A stretch of DNA of 64,000 nt, from the NCBI GenBank assembly GCA_028023455.1, contig JAQFVV010012418.1:4831244-4895243 (forward strand), given 5' to 3'. The notes under the pieces were generated by a model. That model was not told the DNA's origin and did no database searches. It saw only the letters and a program-made list of their open reading frames with translations. Position 1 is the first letter of the stretch. The number at the start of each line of letters is the position of its first letter. Shown one piece after another: positions 11,134-22,720 of the stretch. Position numbers and translations under genes: made by a program. This DNA is from Epiperipatus broadwayi (taxonomy: Eukaryota; Onychophora; Udeonychophora; Euonychophora; Peripatidae).

Positions 11134-14100
11134 ATATATATATACATAAACTATTGCTGTTATTATCAGACTAGAGTATAAAAGTAGCAGATATTTAGCT
11201 AGTGAAACTATTTAAATAGAAATATGAATCCTCCCTAAATACATTGTTATTTTTCAGTATAATAGACTTTTAAATAAGTTTTATTCATAGCATTTAACAT
11301 CAGCTGTTATAATTGTTTAATAGTACTTTACCATCATATATAAAAAAATTAAAAAATATATACAAATAAATTAGAAGTTAACAATTATATATATCTTGAT
11401 TAAATTATTAATACAGATTAAAACATAATAAGAACTAGCCTTGAACACAATGTATTGCCATTTCAAGGGACAAACATGCCATTAACAAGAGCCCAGTGTC
11501 CTTTCCAAAAAATGGCCTATCCAACATACATAACCTTAAATGCAAATATTATGTAAACTTGCTGCACACAATATATATATGGGTCCACACTTCGATCACA
11601 ATTACAGGTACATTTATGACTTTTTTTTAAGTTGAAAGCATGCTAAGCACATTATGCTTAATTAATCTTATTAAAGCTTTGCTCTAAACATTCTGCATAT
11701 TTGTTTATTACATTTATTTAGAGAAAAAGTACTGGAATTTATAATTACAAATAATGTTAAAATATCTGTGCCTCAAAAGGAAGATTTTTTTTATATGATT
11801 TAATTATAGATCTGATATTTCGATTTTTAATATAAAAAAAAACAATTAGAAAATTACAAATCACACAGTGGAATATAAAAAGATATATGTTAAGACTAAA
11901 AAGGATATGTCAAAAAAAAAACAAATATATGAATACAAAAACAAATAGATTTGAGTGATATTATAGAAAAACTAAAACTGGGTTAAACATTATGCTAGGA
12001 TATATAATATTATATGTAAAAATGAAATTCTAAAATGAATTCCATGTATTTGTAAGAGATCTATAAAAAGATAGTATAAGAAATGGGTAAAATAAGAATG
12101 TTTTCTGGATTATAAAAAAAAAAGTTGAAAAATTAAAAAAAAAAAGATTAAACTCAAGTGAATCAATAATTTTCTAAAATAATGATATATATAAAATATA
12201 CAATCTGTAATAATATATAATTACACAAAAATACTTTTGATTACTTAGATCATAATCAACTAAACTTACATCAACAAGAATCAGAATAATTATAAATATC
12301 AGGCATGATCAAATTGTAGCTCTCTAGATGGTTTAATGTGACTCACAAAACTTTTGAAATAAAATCATGATATAATTTATATTACCATAATGTATTTACA
12401 TTTTATTATGATCATACATGCTTTATTCTTTTAGAATAACAATATTATAATGACTTTTCACCCAGTTACAACTTCACATCAACTTTGATGGTTTTATTGT
12501 TAGTTTCCTGGAAATATAATGCATTGTTTGAACTTACCAATTTAGTTTTCATTTGGAGTTTATTGAGTAGTGTTATTGTTTGTAGAATTTTAATTCAAAT
12601 ATTGCTGAATGTTTTCTTCCACTTTGATTTTCAAACACCAATTTTTACTAATTTAATCAAGTAATACCATTGAACTCATATATAAATAATAAGCATTATT
12701 TACATTATTTGATTTTAGATTTAAAAACTTGGAAAATTTTATTTAAATTCCTGATCATCATGCTTCAACAAGCAGAAAATGAAGTGTAAGAGCAGGAAAC
12801 TTATGTCAGAATCTAAGTAACCTCATTTAAAAAAAGCTACTTATAAACTAATTTTAATTTTTGGAACAACTTCTTCCTGTAAATCATTACACTCAACATT
12901 GAAGTTTATAAAATCAAGACATTGAGCATTAACTGTTGAATGAACTTCTTATAGAACTATTGCATCCTAACTAATTATACACCACATTTTAATGTTCTTG
13001 CTAAACAGATACAATCATATGTTAATAATAAATAATTTTTATTGACTTTGTTCTCAGTTGATTTTTTGTACGATTTTGACTTTGTTCTCACTTGATTTTT
13101 TGTACAATTAATAAATCATATTAATAAAAAAAAATTATAAGTCAAATATTTGCTTCTGTAGAATACTTCAAAAATTTAATTGCGGTTCTTGAATATATAT
13201 CTCAATTTTAATGCATGGATCTTACAGACATAAAATTTGGCCACCCTTGATGTACATCATATAAAGTCTACCTCTATTACTGTCCATAAATGTAATTACT
13301 ACAGTTGACCAATGAGGGTATTGTGACAGCACATGCATGCTGGTAAATTTCATTTTTGTTGACTTTGTTTATTACTGATATTTTAAAATAAAAAGGATTA
13401 TTGATGACAGTAAAAGAATATTTCATTTAATCTTTTTGGAATTTAGTGTTTAATCTAAATAAACAAATTTATTCATTAGTTTCAATAAGACTAAAAAGAA
13501 AAAAAAAATTACTATGATGTATATTTTGCATTGGTTAAAATCTAATGTACTTTTTAATAAGAAATTATTTTATGATATGTTATAGGCTTTTATAGTTAAG
13601 ACTTTAAAAAAACTAATATTATTTTATTCCAATGTTAAAAAAGAAGTATCAATTATTTGCATTGTTTGTTTAAACAAAAATTAAGTTAAAATATATATTC
13701 AAAAAAGAATCAATGTACCTACAAAAAGTGAGAGAAAAAAATTTTCTTTATTAATGCTATGTTATATTCTCAAACAAATTGGTATATAATTGTTACTAAT
13801 GTTGTATCAGAGTTCCTTACTAGAAGACTGCTTACTCTAAAACAAAAAAAAAATTAGACTTGTAATATGAAGTACTGTATAGGAAAATTTATCAAAATTG
13901 ATAATATAATTTTATGAATTAAAAAAAAATATTCTAATTTGGAAAACATTATTCCATGACTTTTTTAGAGATTCTTTTCAATATGGTGCTAAACATGTGG
14001 TTGTTAAAAAATATGCACAATTCTTACTATTATTATAAGCATCGACTCTTTAGTCATGTAGTAAATTTTAGCATCTATTAGATTTGTAATTATTTTCCCA

Positions 14101-15916
14101 GCCATACTACAGTTTTGTAGGTCATGCCAATTAAAATTTTATCTAGAAGGAAAGATTAAAAAAATTAAATCCTTATTAAATCAAAATATTCTCCATTAAG
14201 ATGAATGAAAACTTTTAATGATAAATCTCTAGCATTTAAGATTCACATTCTATCTAACAGTTTCTTTCTGCAAATATCTCACAATGAAAACAACAAAAAA
14301 AAACTTCCATTTCAGAATAATTTTCAAATCAATATGTGGTTTGATTAAATTATTTTTGAATGTTATTTTTTTGTCTGTAGACTACTGTAAAACCTAATGT
14401 AATTGGTAAGAAATTGTTTTATGATGTGCTATAGCTATTATAGTTAGTCTTAATTGCTTTTGAAATTTTTAATATTTTTTCTGTTGTTATTTTAAAAAAT
14501 GTTTCTTCAAATCTTACATTGGATATACTTGTTCAAATCAAAAAATTTTTTCTTAGCTTCACTATTAAATAAAATAATTTCCTTTAGATATATACAATTA
14601 TAAATACAGATTTAAATTAAGTATTTATTTTTACTTAATAATAATATATCTATAATTATTCCCATTAATTATATAATTTATTCAGATTTTTAATATATAA
14701 ATTGAATATTTCTGTTTAAATCATGTTTTTTTTTATAATTGTTTACTGCTCATTAATAATATATATTCATAACTATTTAATTAAATTTGTATAAGGTAGT
14801 TATAATTGTTCTATGAACTGAATACCTTAATTAGCAGAAGGTTACTTTATTATTTTTAATATATAAATAAAATATTACAACGGAGATTATTTTTAATAAG
14901 CTAAATATAGTCTACCATTTCTTATTAATTAAACAGAGATAAATTTTTCTTTATATTCCTTAATAACCTCTCTATGGTATATTTTATTTAAACTCAATAA
15001 TATATCTGCACTAAGTATTTACTAATATAGCTTTAAACAGACTGTGTAAAGAATAAATTATTGCTGGTTAGGTTGTTATTTATAACAATAAAATATGATG
15101 TTGTCAGAGCAATTTAACTTAGAAGTGATAATAGTGGGTTTAAGAACTAGAAATTCGCAGAACAATTTTAAATGAGGTAAAAAATGTCTCTATGTTTGAA
15201 AATCATGAATCTCCTAAAACACTGAAAAGTTAAGAAAGACATGGTTATACAAAACAAGATTATGGATCAGGAATTCAAACTGACTGATGTGAAAGATTAA
15301 TAAGTTTTTTTTTTGTAAAAAAAAAATTATACATTATAATAATAAACAATTAAAGAATTTGTAAATTGAAAGCTCACAAAAACGTTTGAGCACAGGATGT
15401 GACCGAGTTGACTCCATTATAGCATTAAATCATTCAGTGTATGATAATAATAAATGCACAATATAAAAAAATCCTAAAATTAGTAAAGAACATACATCTG
15501 TTGGAATACTTATATTTAATTTAAGTTTAATAATAGTATTAAAAATATATATTTTGAAACTGATAGAGCTTGGATTATCATTTTGTAATAGTGGAAATGA
15601 GATTAACTTTCATAAGACTAAATAAAACAGAATCTAGAATGAAATAGGGTAGGGATATATTGTAAAACTTTTCAAATTTGTACATCAACAATAATAATAT
15701 ATATAGATATTAGAAGGCAAAATAAAAAAATGGAATTTAAATAATAAAAAATTTTGACGAAAAAAAAGTCAATTTGTGACCCAGACAGTTTTGAGATATC
15801 AAAGAGATAATTAATTAAAATGGTAGAGAAAATATGATGAAATATAAATATTATATATGCCAGAAGATTACCAGTGAATTAGGTGCTAAAATTAAAACAG
15901 TTTAATATATAGGATA
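11134..15916. other. AT-rich non-coding stretch
   Basis: No gene, RNA gene or element is recognised. The only local structure noted is a direct duplication of about 36 bp at 13038-13108 containing GACTTTGTTCTCA. Many homopolymer A/T runs occur. Confidence 0.45.
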
Positions 15917-16215
15917 TATGAGCACAGACTTTCACATGACCCACCACTCTATCTCATAACACTGATACACTTAAACACATATATGTCGAAAAGATAAATA
16001 ATCAGCAATATACGTATTTCATGCTAAACCAGCAATCATCAGTTGGTCCAGATTATCATCTCCACATATACGCAATAAATATTTAGATATATATTAAAAT
16101 AGTCAATCTTCATACTTTAATGGACAGGCTTCAATCCACTCCACTTTCCAATCCTTCAACTGTCCATCCAATTGAAAATCTAATGATGAAACGTTCAAAG
16201 GCCACCCTGAGACAG
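15917..16215 (-). mobile_element. hammerhead-bearing SINE-like unit, copy 1a
   Basis: On the minus strand this unit runs from a body segment (16215 to 16075, containing GGATTGAAGCCTGTCC) into a hammerhead ribozyme (16057 to 15997) and then a tRNA-like segment. That segment has a box A-like GATAGAGTGGTGGG (15941-15957) and an eroded box B area (15917-15928). The body and tail match the units at 21655-22720. The copy is decayed, with two core-adjacent changes in the ribozyme. Confidence 0.7.
15997..16057 (-). ncRNA. hammerhead ribozyme, family 1, copy 1a (degenerate)
   Basis: The minus strand reads outer helix I GAUAAUC (pairs with GAUUAUU), then CCAA, CUGAUGA, a stem II hairpin, GAAA, a palindromic helix III AUACGUAU, A at the cleavage position, and UUGC. 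The outer helix I has seven pairs. The pair next to the core in stem II is U-U instead of G-C, and the inner helix I has one mismatch (CCAA/UUGC), so activity is doubtful. Confidence 0.7.
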
Positions 16216-17507
16216 TTTAAGGAATTTAGTTTAAGGAATTAACAGATTCTAATTGATATACAATATAATTTATGATTAATAAAAGGATTGGATTATTAGG
16301 AAAAAAAAAACTATTTAAATTTAATGTAATGAAGTGTAAGACTTTTAGAACAATCAGTTGAAGGAATTAATTTAAAGTTTTAACTATAAATATATAATTT
16401 TCCAATAAATAAGATTTCTTTTTATAAAGATATATATATAGAAAAAATTAGTTGCAATTAAATTAATGAGAAATAATAGTAGTAAAAGAGAATCATAATG
16501 CTTTCATTGATCTTGGAAAAGTATTGAATGATTTTGTTGAATATTTTAAAGAAGTAAAAATTGGAAGGAGAAATGATTATTATAGTAGAAAATAAAATAT
16601 ATATTAAATGTTGTTCTTACAAAAAAGAGAAATATATAAAGACAGAGATAGAATATAGATATATAATAAAGATGTTGTTCATAGTGGTTAAGCAATAACA
16701 AACTTATGTTATTAAAAGTAGCAATTCAAATTAAATAACCGGAAATAAAAGATTTTGCTGCTGAGAATGCAGTATAAAAATAAGCAATATAAAGAAGATC
16801 AAGAATTTTTCATTAAAAAAAGGGGGTGTCTTCTATTATAGAATTAGCACAATGAAGTTTTAATTTATAAAAGAAAAATTTGAAAAAATTATTTTATTAA
16901 ACATGAATAATTAAAAAGTATTTTTTAACACCCTATATGCAGGATCTGACAAAAGTCATAAGCAATTTTTATCTATTATGTTTTTTAACTGTCCCTGACT
17001 GACATATAAGAGCTTATAAAATATTATCAAAACAATAACATAATTTTCACAAATGAGAGAAATGGCATCCATACAAAAGTCAGGTGTTGAAAAGTTTCAT
17101 GCCAATCTTTTGATAGATTCCTAAATAATTAATTTTTTTTATAAAATGGAAAATTTATATGTAATGATGTAAATTTTTTCTTATTGAATGATTACTGCAA
17201 TATTGGTAAAAAAAAAACTTTGTTAAAAGAACTTCATTTGTAAAATATAAATAAATTAATGTTAAGTCAACATAAATCTATGAAATTCTTTTGTGAAATT
17301 TAAAATTGTATTCATAATTATTAAAATATCACAAAAGTTCCACCTACTCTCTTTGGTAAACTGTTAAAAAATGTAGTTTTCTTTTTTCTGTTACATTGAA
17401 TTTCTTTAACTTTTTTAAAAAAAGAAAACATATTTGACACAAAATGCAATCATATAACTAATTATTATACAAATATTTTGTAAAAAATAATCATAAAAAT
17501 TTAAATC
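16216..17507. other. AT-rich non-coding stretch
   Basis: I see no coding or element signature here. Confidence 0.45.
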
Positions 17508-17812
17508 ATCATTTTCAACTATTATCGATCTACTGCAGAATAAAGTCTCTCCAAATTCAATCCATCTTCTCTAATTTCTAGCCACTCTTATCCACATCAC
17601 ACCAGCACACTTCCTTATTTCATACATCCATCTCAAATGTGGTCTCTTTCTAGATCTTTTACAATCTTTTTGAATCCATATTAAGATTTCAACTATCCAT
17701 CTATTATCATCTCTTCTAAAAATATGTCTAGACCAATTCCACTTGTCTTTTAATTCTTTCAATGACATCAGTAATATCTGTTTATTTTCTCACCCATGTA
17801 TTTCATTTTTGA
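17508..17812 (-). mobile_element. RTE-type LINE, 5'-truncated 3' fragment
   Basis: This minus-strand fragment matches, base by base over long stretches, the 3' end of the RTE copy at 61678-64000. The frame at 17571-17768 keeps the C-terminal peptide signature of RTE polyproteins (WNWSRHIFRRDDNRW, then a basic segment with KRPHLRW). It lacks endonuclease and reverse transcriptase, as expected from incomplete reverse transcription. The 3' terminus lies near 17508 in a GATGAT-like tail. Confidence 0.8.
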
Positions 17813-19924
17813 AATATTTTCTAAATGTTTAAATAAACTATGGAAAATATAATTTTTTTTCTTTTTGCTAATTACTAACAATAGGAGTTTTCAATTAGTT
17901 TCACAAGTGCTCTTGAACAGTGAGAACAAAAAAACTATCAATCAGTGATGTGATAGGTAGAGTTTGAATACTTTATAGTTTTTATTGGCTATAGATTTCT
18001 GATCTCTTAAAATGTTTTTTGAACTAATCAATCAATATATTTAAATCCAGTTTGCTGTCAAAATGAATGCAAAATCAGCCAAATAGCACTACAGTTAGGA
18101 AAGCCAAAAGCCTATCAATACCATTTCCAAATAAAATGCTTGTATGCATTAATGAATTAGTTAAAAAATAAAGCAAAAAAAGTCAAATTTGGATTTTGGG
18201 TTGTTGTTATTACTTAAACTAAACATTTTAAATTTTTTAAAAGAAATAAAAAAATCATCTACAAATTAAAATAATTAAGCAGCATTTTGAATTATCACTT
18301 GGTCAAGCATTTTTGATAATAGTATGAAGATAATATTAAGGCAATAATAATTTACTGAGCAATATATATATATGAAAACTTCACTGTAATATTCAATACA
18401 CTATTCATATGATGTACTCAAGTATTCTCATACTTCTTTTCTGTAAATATCATGTTATAAATCAAGAAAAGAATGCAAAAGCATTTTTTCCTAAAGTTTC
18501 AAGCAATTCATAAAGCAAATATAATGTTTATAATCACTTAAGTCAATTTAATTTGTAGAAACATAAGTCATTTGTTTTACCAATACTTATCCATCTTCAT
18601 TAATAATGTCTTATTCTACATGCTTTCCGCACTTATTAAAGTCTCACTTGTCATATCTAAAATAAATAATTTAACATAAAGATAGAGAATAAGTTACATC
18701 CAATACAGTAATTGATTTACGCTTTCATTTTTAATACTGCCATATATTGTTAAATATCTGTATTGTTCCTTATAGCTTACAAATGTTAATATTTAAATAA
18801 AAATCATATTATTAATTCCTGAAGGGTTTCCATTATATTTAAAACTGAAACCATATGAACATCTATAATCAATTTGTCCAACAAATTATTTTAAATATTG
18901 TAGATTTCCAGTCTAACACATAACTGCTCTTTATATATAAATAAACAAAAAAAAATTATGATAAAGGATCAAAATTGATCAAATAATGGTCTACAAAAAT
19001 CTAATATAAACACAAATGAAACAATCACTGTTAAAAATCTAACCTAAAACTTAAATGCAATTTGCAGAAGATAGATTAACATACTTCTCCAAAATCTCAA
19101 AAAAAACAAAAAAACTTACCTAATTAATTCCATGTAACTAATCTTGAAGTCCATCTCCCATTGAACCAGCAGAACCAAAATTTCATGAAGTAGATTCCCT
19201 ATCTTTCTCATTTGTGAGAGGAGTTAAAAATGCTTTCACGACTTTAACATATCGAAAGTGGAAATATAGTAATAGTTTTTATATTATCTGTTAATTTTGT
19301 AAATCTACTTTAAATAAAGACAAAAAATGTCAAGAACAAAGTTTTATGTAGTAATTGTCTCTGAATATTGAATGAGTACTTTCCTATAAGACTTCCTTTT
19401 TTGTAAGCATCTCATCCTTTTTTGATAAACTATTAATGCAACTAAATTATCAAATCATTTTCCATTAATTTTTCACTTTTATTATTATTACTTTTTTTAC
19501 TGAAACTCTTAATAGGGAAATGTAAAAATAAAAAATGAAAACAAAGCATTTATTGCTACATAATTGATGCAATTTCAATGGTGCCTTTATCTGTATATAC
19601 AAAAGCAGATATTAAAAAATATATATATTTAAAATATTTATGTTTATACAATTACCATCCAGTGATTTATATTTAATCTTTTACACATAAAATTAATGAT
19701 ATTGAGTGAAGATTGACCATGGATTAAATGCTTATAGGAGTATGACGTTTTCCCCACCATTCATGTAGAATGCATCAGATAATTTTTTTTTACAATAAAT
19801 GCATCAATATTCACCTGTTGGGTCCAGATAAACTGGAAATTTTATTCTCTAGCTAATAATAGTTAGATATAGATTAACGAACTTAATATTGGATAGCTAG
19901 CTATATTGGTAATGGAAAAACTAT
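17813..19924. other. AT-rich non-coding stretch
   Basis: I see no gene or element in this segment. Confidence 0.45.
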
Positions 19925-20048
19925 CAAAAAAAAAAAAAGAATTCTGCTTGAGATCTGGAAAAATTTCGAAGATTTATCTGAACTGACTTCAAACCCTAAG
20001 TTCTGAGAATGACAGACAAAAATAATAACCGTTATACCACAATTTATA
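19925..20048 (-). mobile_element. tRNA-derived SINE, copy 1
   Basis: On the minus strand a tRNA-like head has box A TGTGGTATAACGGTTA (20026-20041), a middle reading TTTGTCTGTCATTC, and box B GGGTTTGAAGTC (19985-19996). The order and wording resemble tRNA-Asp. A body follows ending GAAATTTTTCCAGATCTCAA. The same body follows a tRNA-like head at 61514-61640, so this is one SINE family with at least two copies here. Confidence 0.7.
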
Positions 20049-20996
20049 CTTCACAAATGATTGCAAATGATGAGTATCTAAACAGAGTATTACTAGTATT
20101 AAACCAAAATAATTAAATATTTAATCAAATACAAATTATTAATATAAGTATAGCACCATTATTTAGTATTCAACTTTGATTTTAAAGTGAAAATATTTCT
20201 ATGATCAATTGTTCAGGTATGTGGTATTCAACATAAGCGATAGAATGAATTCAATAATTCCATTCAATTGGCTAAACATTTTTTATCCCCACTTTCTTAA
20301 CAAAGAATCAATTTAGAAATCTTTAGCTCTTGTGTCAATTACTCTTACAGATATACTAATTCGTGCATGAAGCTTTTATTTAAATAATTGGCTCATTTTG
20401 GCAACCTATAATAAAATAATTGAATAGATTTGTATGAAATTGAAATATAATTGTGATCTCTGCAAATCATAATCATCATCATAGCAGCAGCGGCAGTGGC
20501 AGCAGCAGTAGTAGTAGTAGTAGTAGTAGTTACAATAATTACATCAAAATACTTAAATGATTTAAAATTATTGATGTTAGTTTACATTAAATAGATAGAT
20601 AATTTCTAGTATGAATGTCATCCATTCTTTTTGTTTCTTACTAAGCAAAGTTTTTGTAACCTGTATTTTCATGAATTCATTTATTTCATGTATCACTTTT
20701 ATATAAGCTATTCTTATTTTCAAATCATTTCAATTTTTCCTAATTTAACAATGTTTCCATTGACAGGAAACTTAAATTATATTTCTTAATTTTTTTTTTT
20801 AAATGACTGCCCATGGCACATAACTAATCTTGTCCATGTTAATTAGCAAGAGGTTTAAATGCCATTATTAGCAATGAAGTCCCAATTGAATAGTGAATTA
20901 ATGCATCAAAATGCAGAAGAATTAAAGTAATGATATTTTTGTGGAGCAATAATATTACTTAAAATAAGTTTCCTCAACACTCGAATATAAAAAATT
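20049..20996. other. AT-rich non-coding stretch with a trinucleotide repeat
   Basis: No gene is visible. A microsatellite at about 20483-20530 changes from AGC-type to (GTA)n units. Confidence 0.5.
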
Positions 20997-21230
20997 GTTA
21001 CATTTTCATTTACCATTGTCAAACTCCCTCCACTAGCAACTCTGACGCCATCCATTTCAGGTAAATACACTAATGATTATTACTAATCATTTTCGAAACT
21101 AGAGATTATCTCTAGCACATATATAAACTTTAAAACACAGTTAAAGATTAATATATCTGATTTTTTAAATTTATACACACAGAGAACACCTCCATACTTC
21201 TCCATTCTTTTTAAATTCACAATATAATAT
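20997..21230. repeat. interspersed repeat R3, copy 1
   Basis: This stretch is closely matched by 50854-51122, including CAAACTCCCTCCACT, TGATTATTACTAATCA and ACACCTCCATACTTC. It contains two adjacent hairpins: TGATTATTACTAATCA, and CTAGAGATTATCTCTAG about 9 bases later. Copy 2 contains an additional segment and lies directly beside a hammerhead. No coding potential is seen. Confidence 0.75.
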
Positions 21231-21654
21231 TTAAAAAACTACAATATTCACATAAAAACTCTAGTTTTTATTGAATAAATAATTTATAATATAAAAAATT
21301 ATATCTAAGACACAAAAGACAGAGAATATTAAAAGGTTCCATATGAAACAGATTAAAGAAAAACAGATAATAAATAAAAACGTACTAAGTAAATTAACGA
21401 ATTAAGTCCCCTCCCCTTCTACAAAAAAAACTTAAAAATTTAGATATAATAAAGTGTGTATATTTATTATATCTGAATTACAAAATGAATGATAGCAGGA
21501 TTAATTATTCCACAAAATAAATGTACTATATATAAATAACAAATAAAATTCTAAATTTGAAAAAAAAAATCAAATCTAAAATAAATATTAAAAAATTGAA
21601 TAAAAGCAAATTATATATATATAACAAAAGATAATGTCTACGATAAAGTTATTA
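21231..21654. other. AT-rich spacer
   Basis: I see nothing recognisable between repeat R3 and the hammerhead units. Confidence 0.4.
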
Positions 21655-21760
21655 AGTAATTAATTAAAGGGAATTTGAACCCAGACATTCAAGCCCCCTT
21701 TAGTCATCCACTCTATCTTACACAATCGATGAACACTATCACATAGATATAAAAAAGATA

Positions 21761-21819
21761 AATGATCTCCAATATGCATTTCATGCTGAAACAGCACTCA
21801 TCAGTTGGTCCGGATCATC
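21761..21819 (-). ncRNA. hammerhead ribozyme, family 1, copy 1b
   Basis: The minus strand reads GAUGAUC, CGGA, CCAA, CUGAUGAG (21797-21804), stem II GUGCUG-UUU-CAGCAU, GAAA, palindromic AUGCAU, A, UUGG, A, GAUCAUU. Outer helix I has seven pairs and inner helix I four. Stem II is intact with one closing G-U pair in place of G-C. All invariant core bases (CUGANGA, GAAA, UH before helix I) are present. Predicted cleavage follows the A before UUGG. Helix III has no loop, so a single copy could not fold it alone; a dimer or tandem transcript could. Confidence 0.85.
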
Positions 21820-21990
21820 ATCTTCCGCACACATATATAATAAGTGCTTAATATATATGAAGATAGCAAATCTTCAAACTTCAATAGAGAGACTTCAATC
21901 CTCTCCACTCTCCAACTCTTCAGTTATCCATATCATTGAAAATCTGATGGTGATATGCTCAAAGCCCTTGCTTGCCAATTTTTTTGTTGT

Positions 21991-22145
21991 CATACCTATG
22001 TTGACCAGAAGTCATTCTATCCTCTCATATGTAGGACCTTAAGTCCATTTAAATATCCAGAAGAGGGATTACCCATGTTGACCATAAGTCATTTCTGATC
22101 TCTCGTATGTAGGACCTTAAGCCCATTTAAATATCCAGAAGAGAG
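21991..22145. repeat. 78-bp tandem duplication inside unit 1b
   Basis: GTAGGACCTTAAG and the following CATTTAAATATCCAGAAGAG recur 78 bases apart (22031 and 22109), with few differences. The inverted unit 1c has only one such segment, so the duplication arose in 1b. Confidence 0.8.
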
Positions 22146-22290
22146 ATGATAGAATACAGGCTGAATATATAATACATAAATACGAATATATACACTAGAT
22201 GTAATCAGAGGAAATTTAAACCCAGACTTTCACTCCCTTCAGTCGTTCATTACATCTAGCTTAAAGCATATATACTACACTTGTATTTAA

Positions 22291-22720
22291 CTATTATATA
22301 TTCAGCTCATATTCTACCCATCCCTCTTCTGTGTATTTAAATATGCCTAAGATTCTACACATGAGGAGTCAGAATGACTTATCATCAACATAAGTATGAT
22401 AACAAAAAAAATTGGCAAAGAAAGATTTTGAACATGCCATCAACAACTTTTCAATGATATGGATGACTGAAGAGTCAGAAAGGATTGAAGCCTATCCAGT
22501 AAAGTTTGAAGATTTGCTATCAATATAAACTGAGTACTTATTATAATATATATATATGAAAGAGATAATTATCGGTACCAACTGATGAGTGTTGATTCAA
22601 CACGAAATACGGCTATTGGAGATTATTTATCTTTTTCACATGTATGTGGTGTGCATTGGTTCAAATCCTCTCTTATTACATCCATCTTAAAGTATATATA
22701 CTATACTTGTATTTAAGTAT
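22291..22720 (+). mobile_element. hammerhead-bearing SINE-like unit, copy 1c, inverted relative to 1b
   Basis: On the plus strand this unit repeats the body of 1b, then the hammerhead at 22563-22628, then a tRNA-like remnant with box B GGTTCAAATCC (22658-22668); box A is lost. Together with 1b it forms a large imperfect palindrome centred near 22200-22250. A transcript across both could form a long duplex. Confidence 0.7.
22563..22628 (+). ncRNA. hammerhead ribozyme, family 1, copy 1c
   Basis: The plus strand reads AGAUAAU, UAUCGGUA, CCAA, CUGAUGAG (22582-22589), stem II GUGUUG-AUU-CAACAC, GAAA, UACGGCUA, UUGG, AG, AUUAUUU. Outer helix I has seven pairs (one G-U) and inner helix I four. Stem II has six Watson-Crick pairs, with compensatory changes relative to the other copies. 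Helix III is broken here (AUACGGCU is not a palindrome), so this copy may be inactive. Confidence 0.8.

Larger units (their letters stand above)
21655..22290 (-). mobile_element. hammerhead-bearing SINE-like unit, copy 1b, with tRNA-like segments on both sides
   Basis: On the minus strand the order is: a tRNA-like segment (box B-like GGGTTTAAATTTCC at 22211-22223, box A-like region 22239-22260); a body with a 78-bp internal duplication; the hammerhead (21819 to 21761); and a second tRNA-like segment (box A-like 21706-21720, box B GGGTTCAAATTCC at 21670-21682). A tRNA-like segment before and after one ribozyme is what slightly more than one unit of a tandem array would give. The unit is about 530 bp including the duplication. 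There is no open reading frame of note, so the element must be non-autonomous. Confidence 0.7.
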
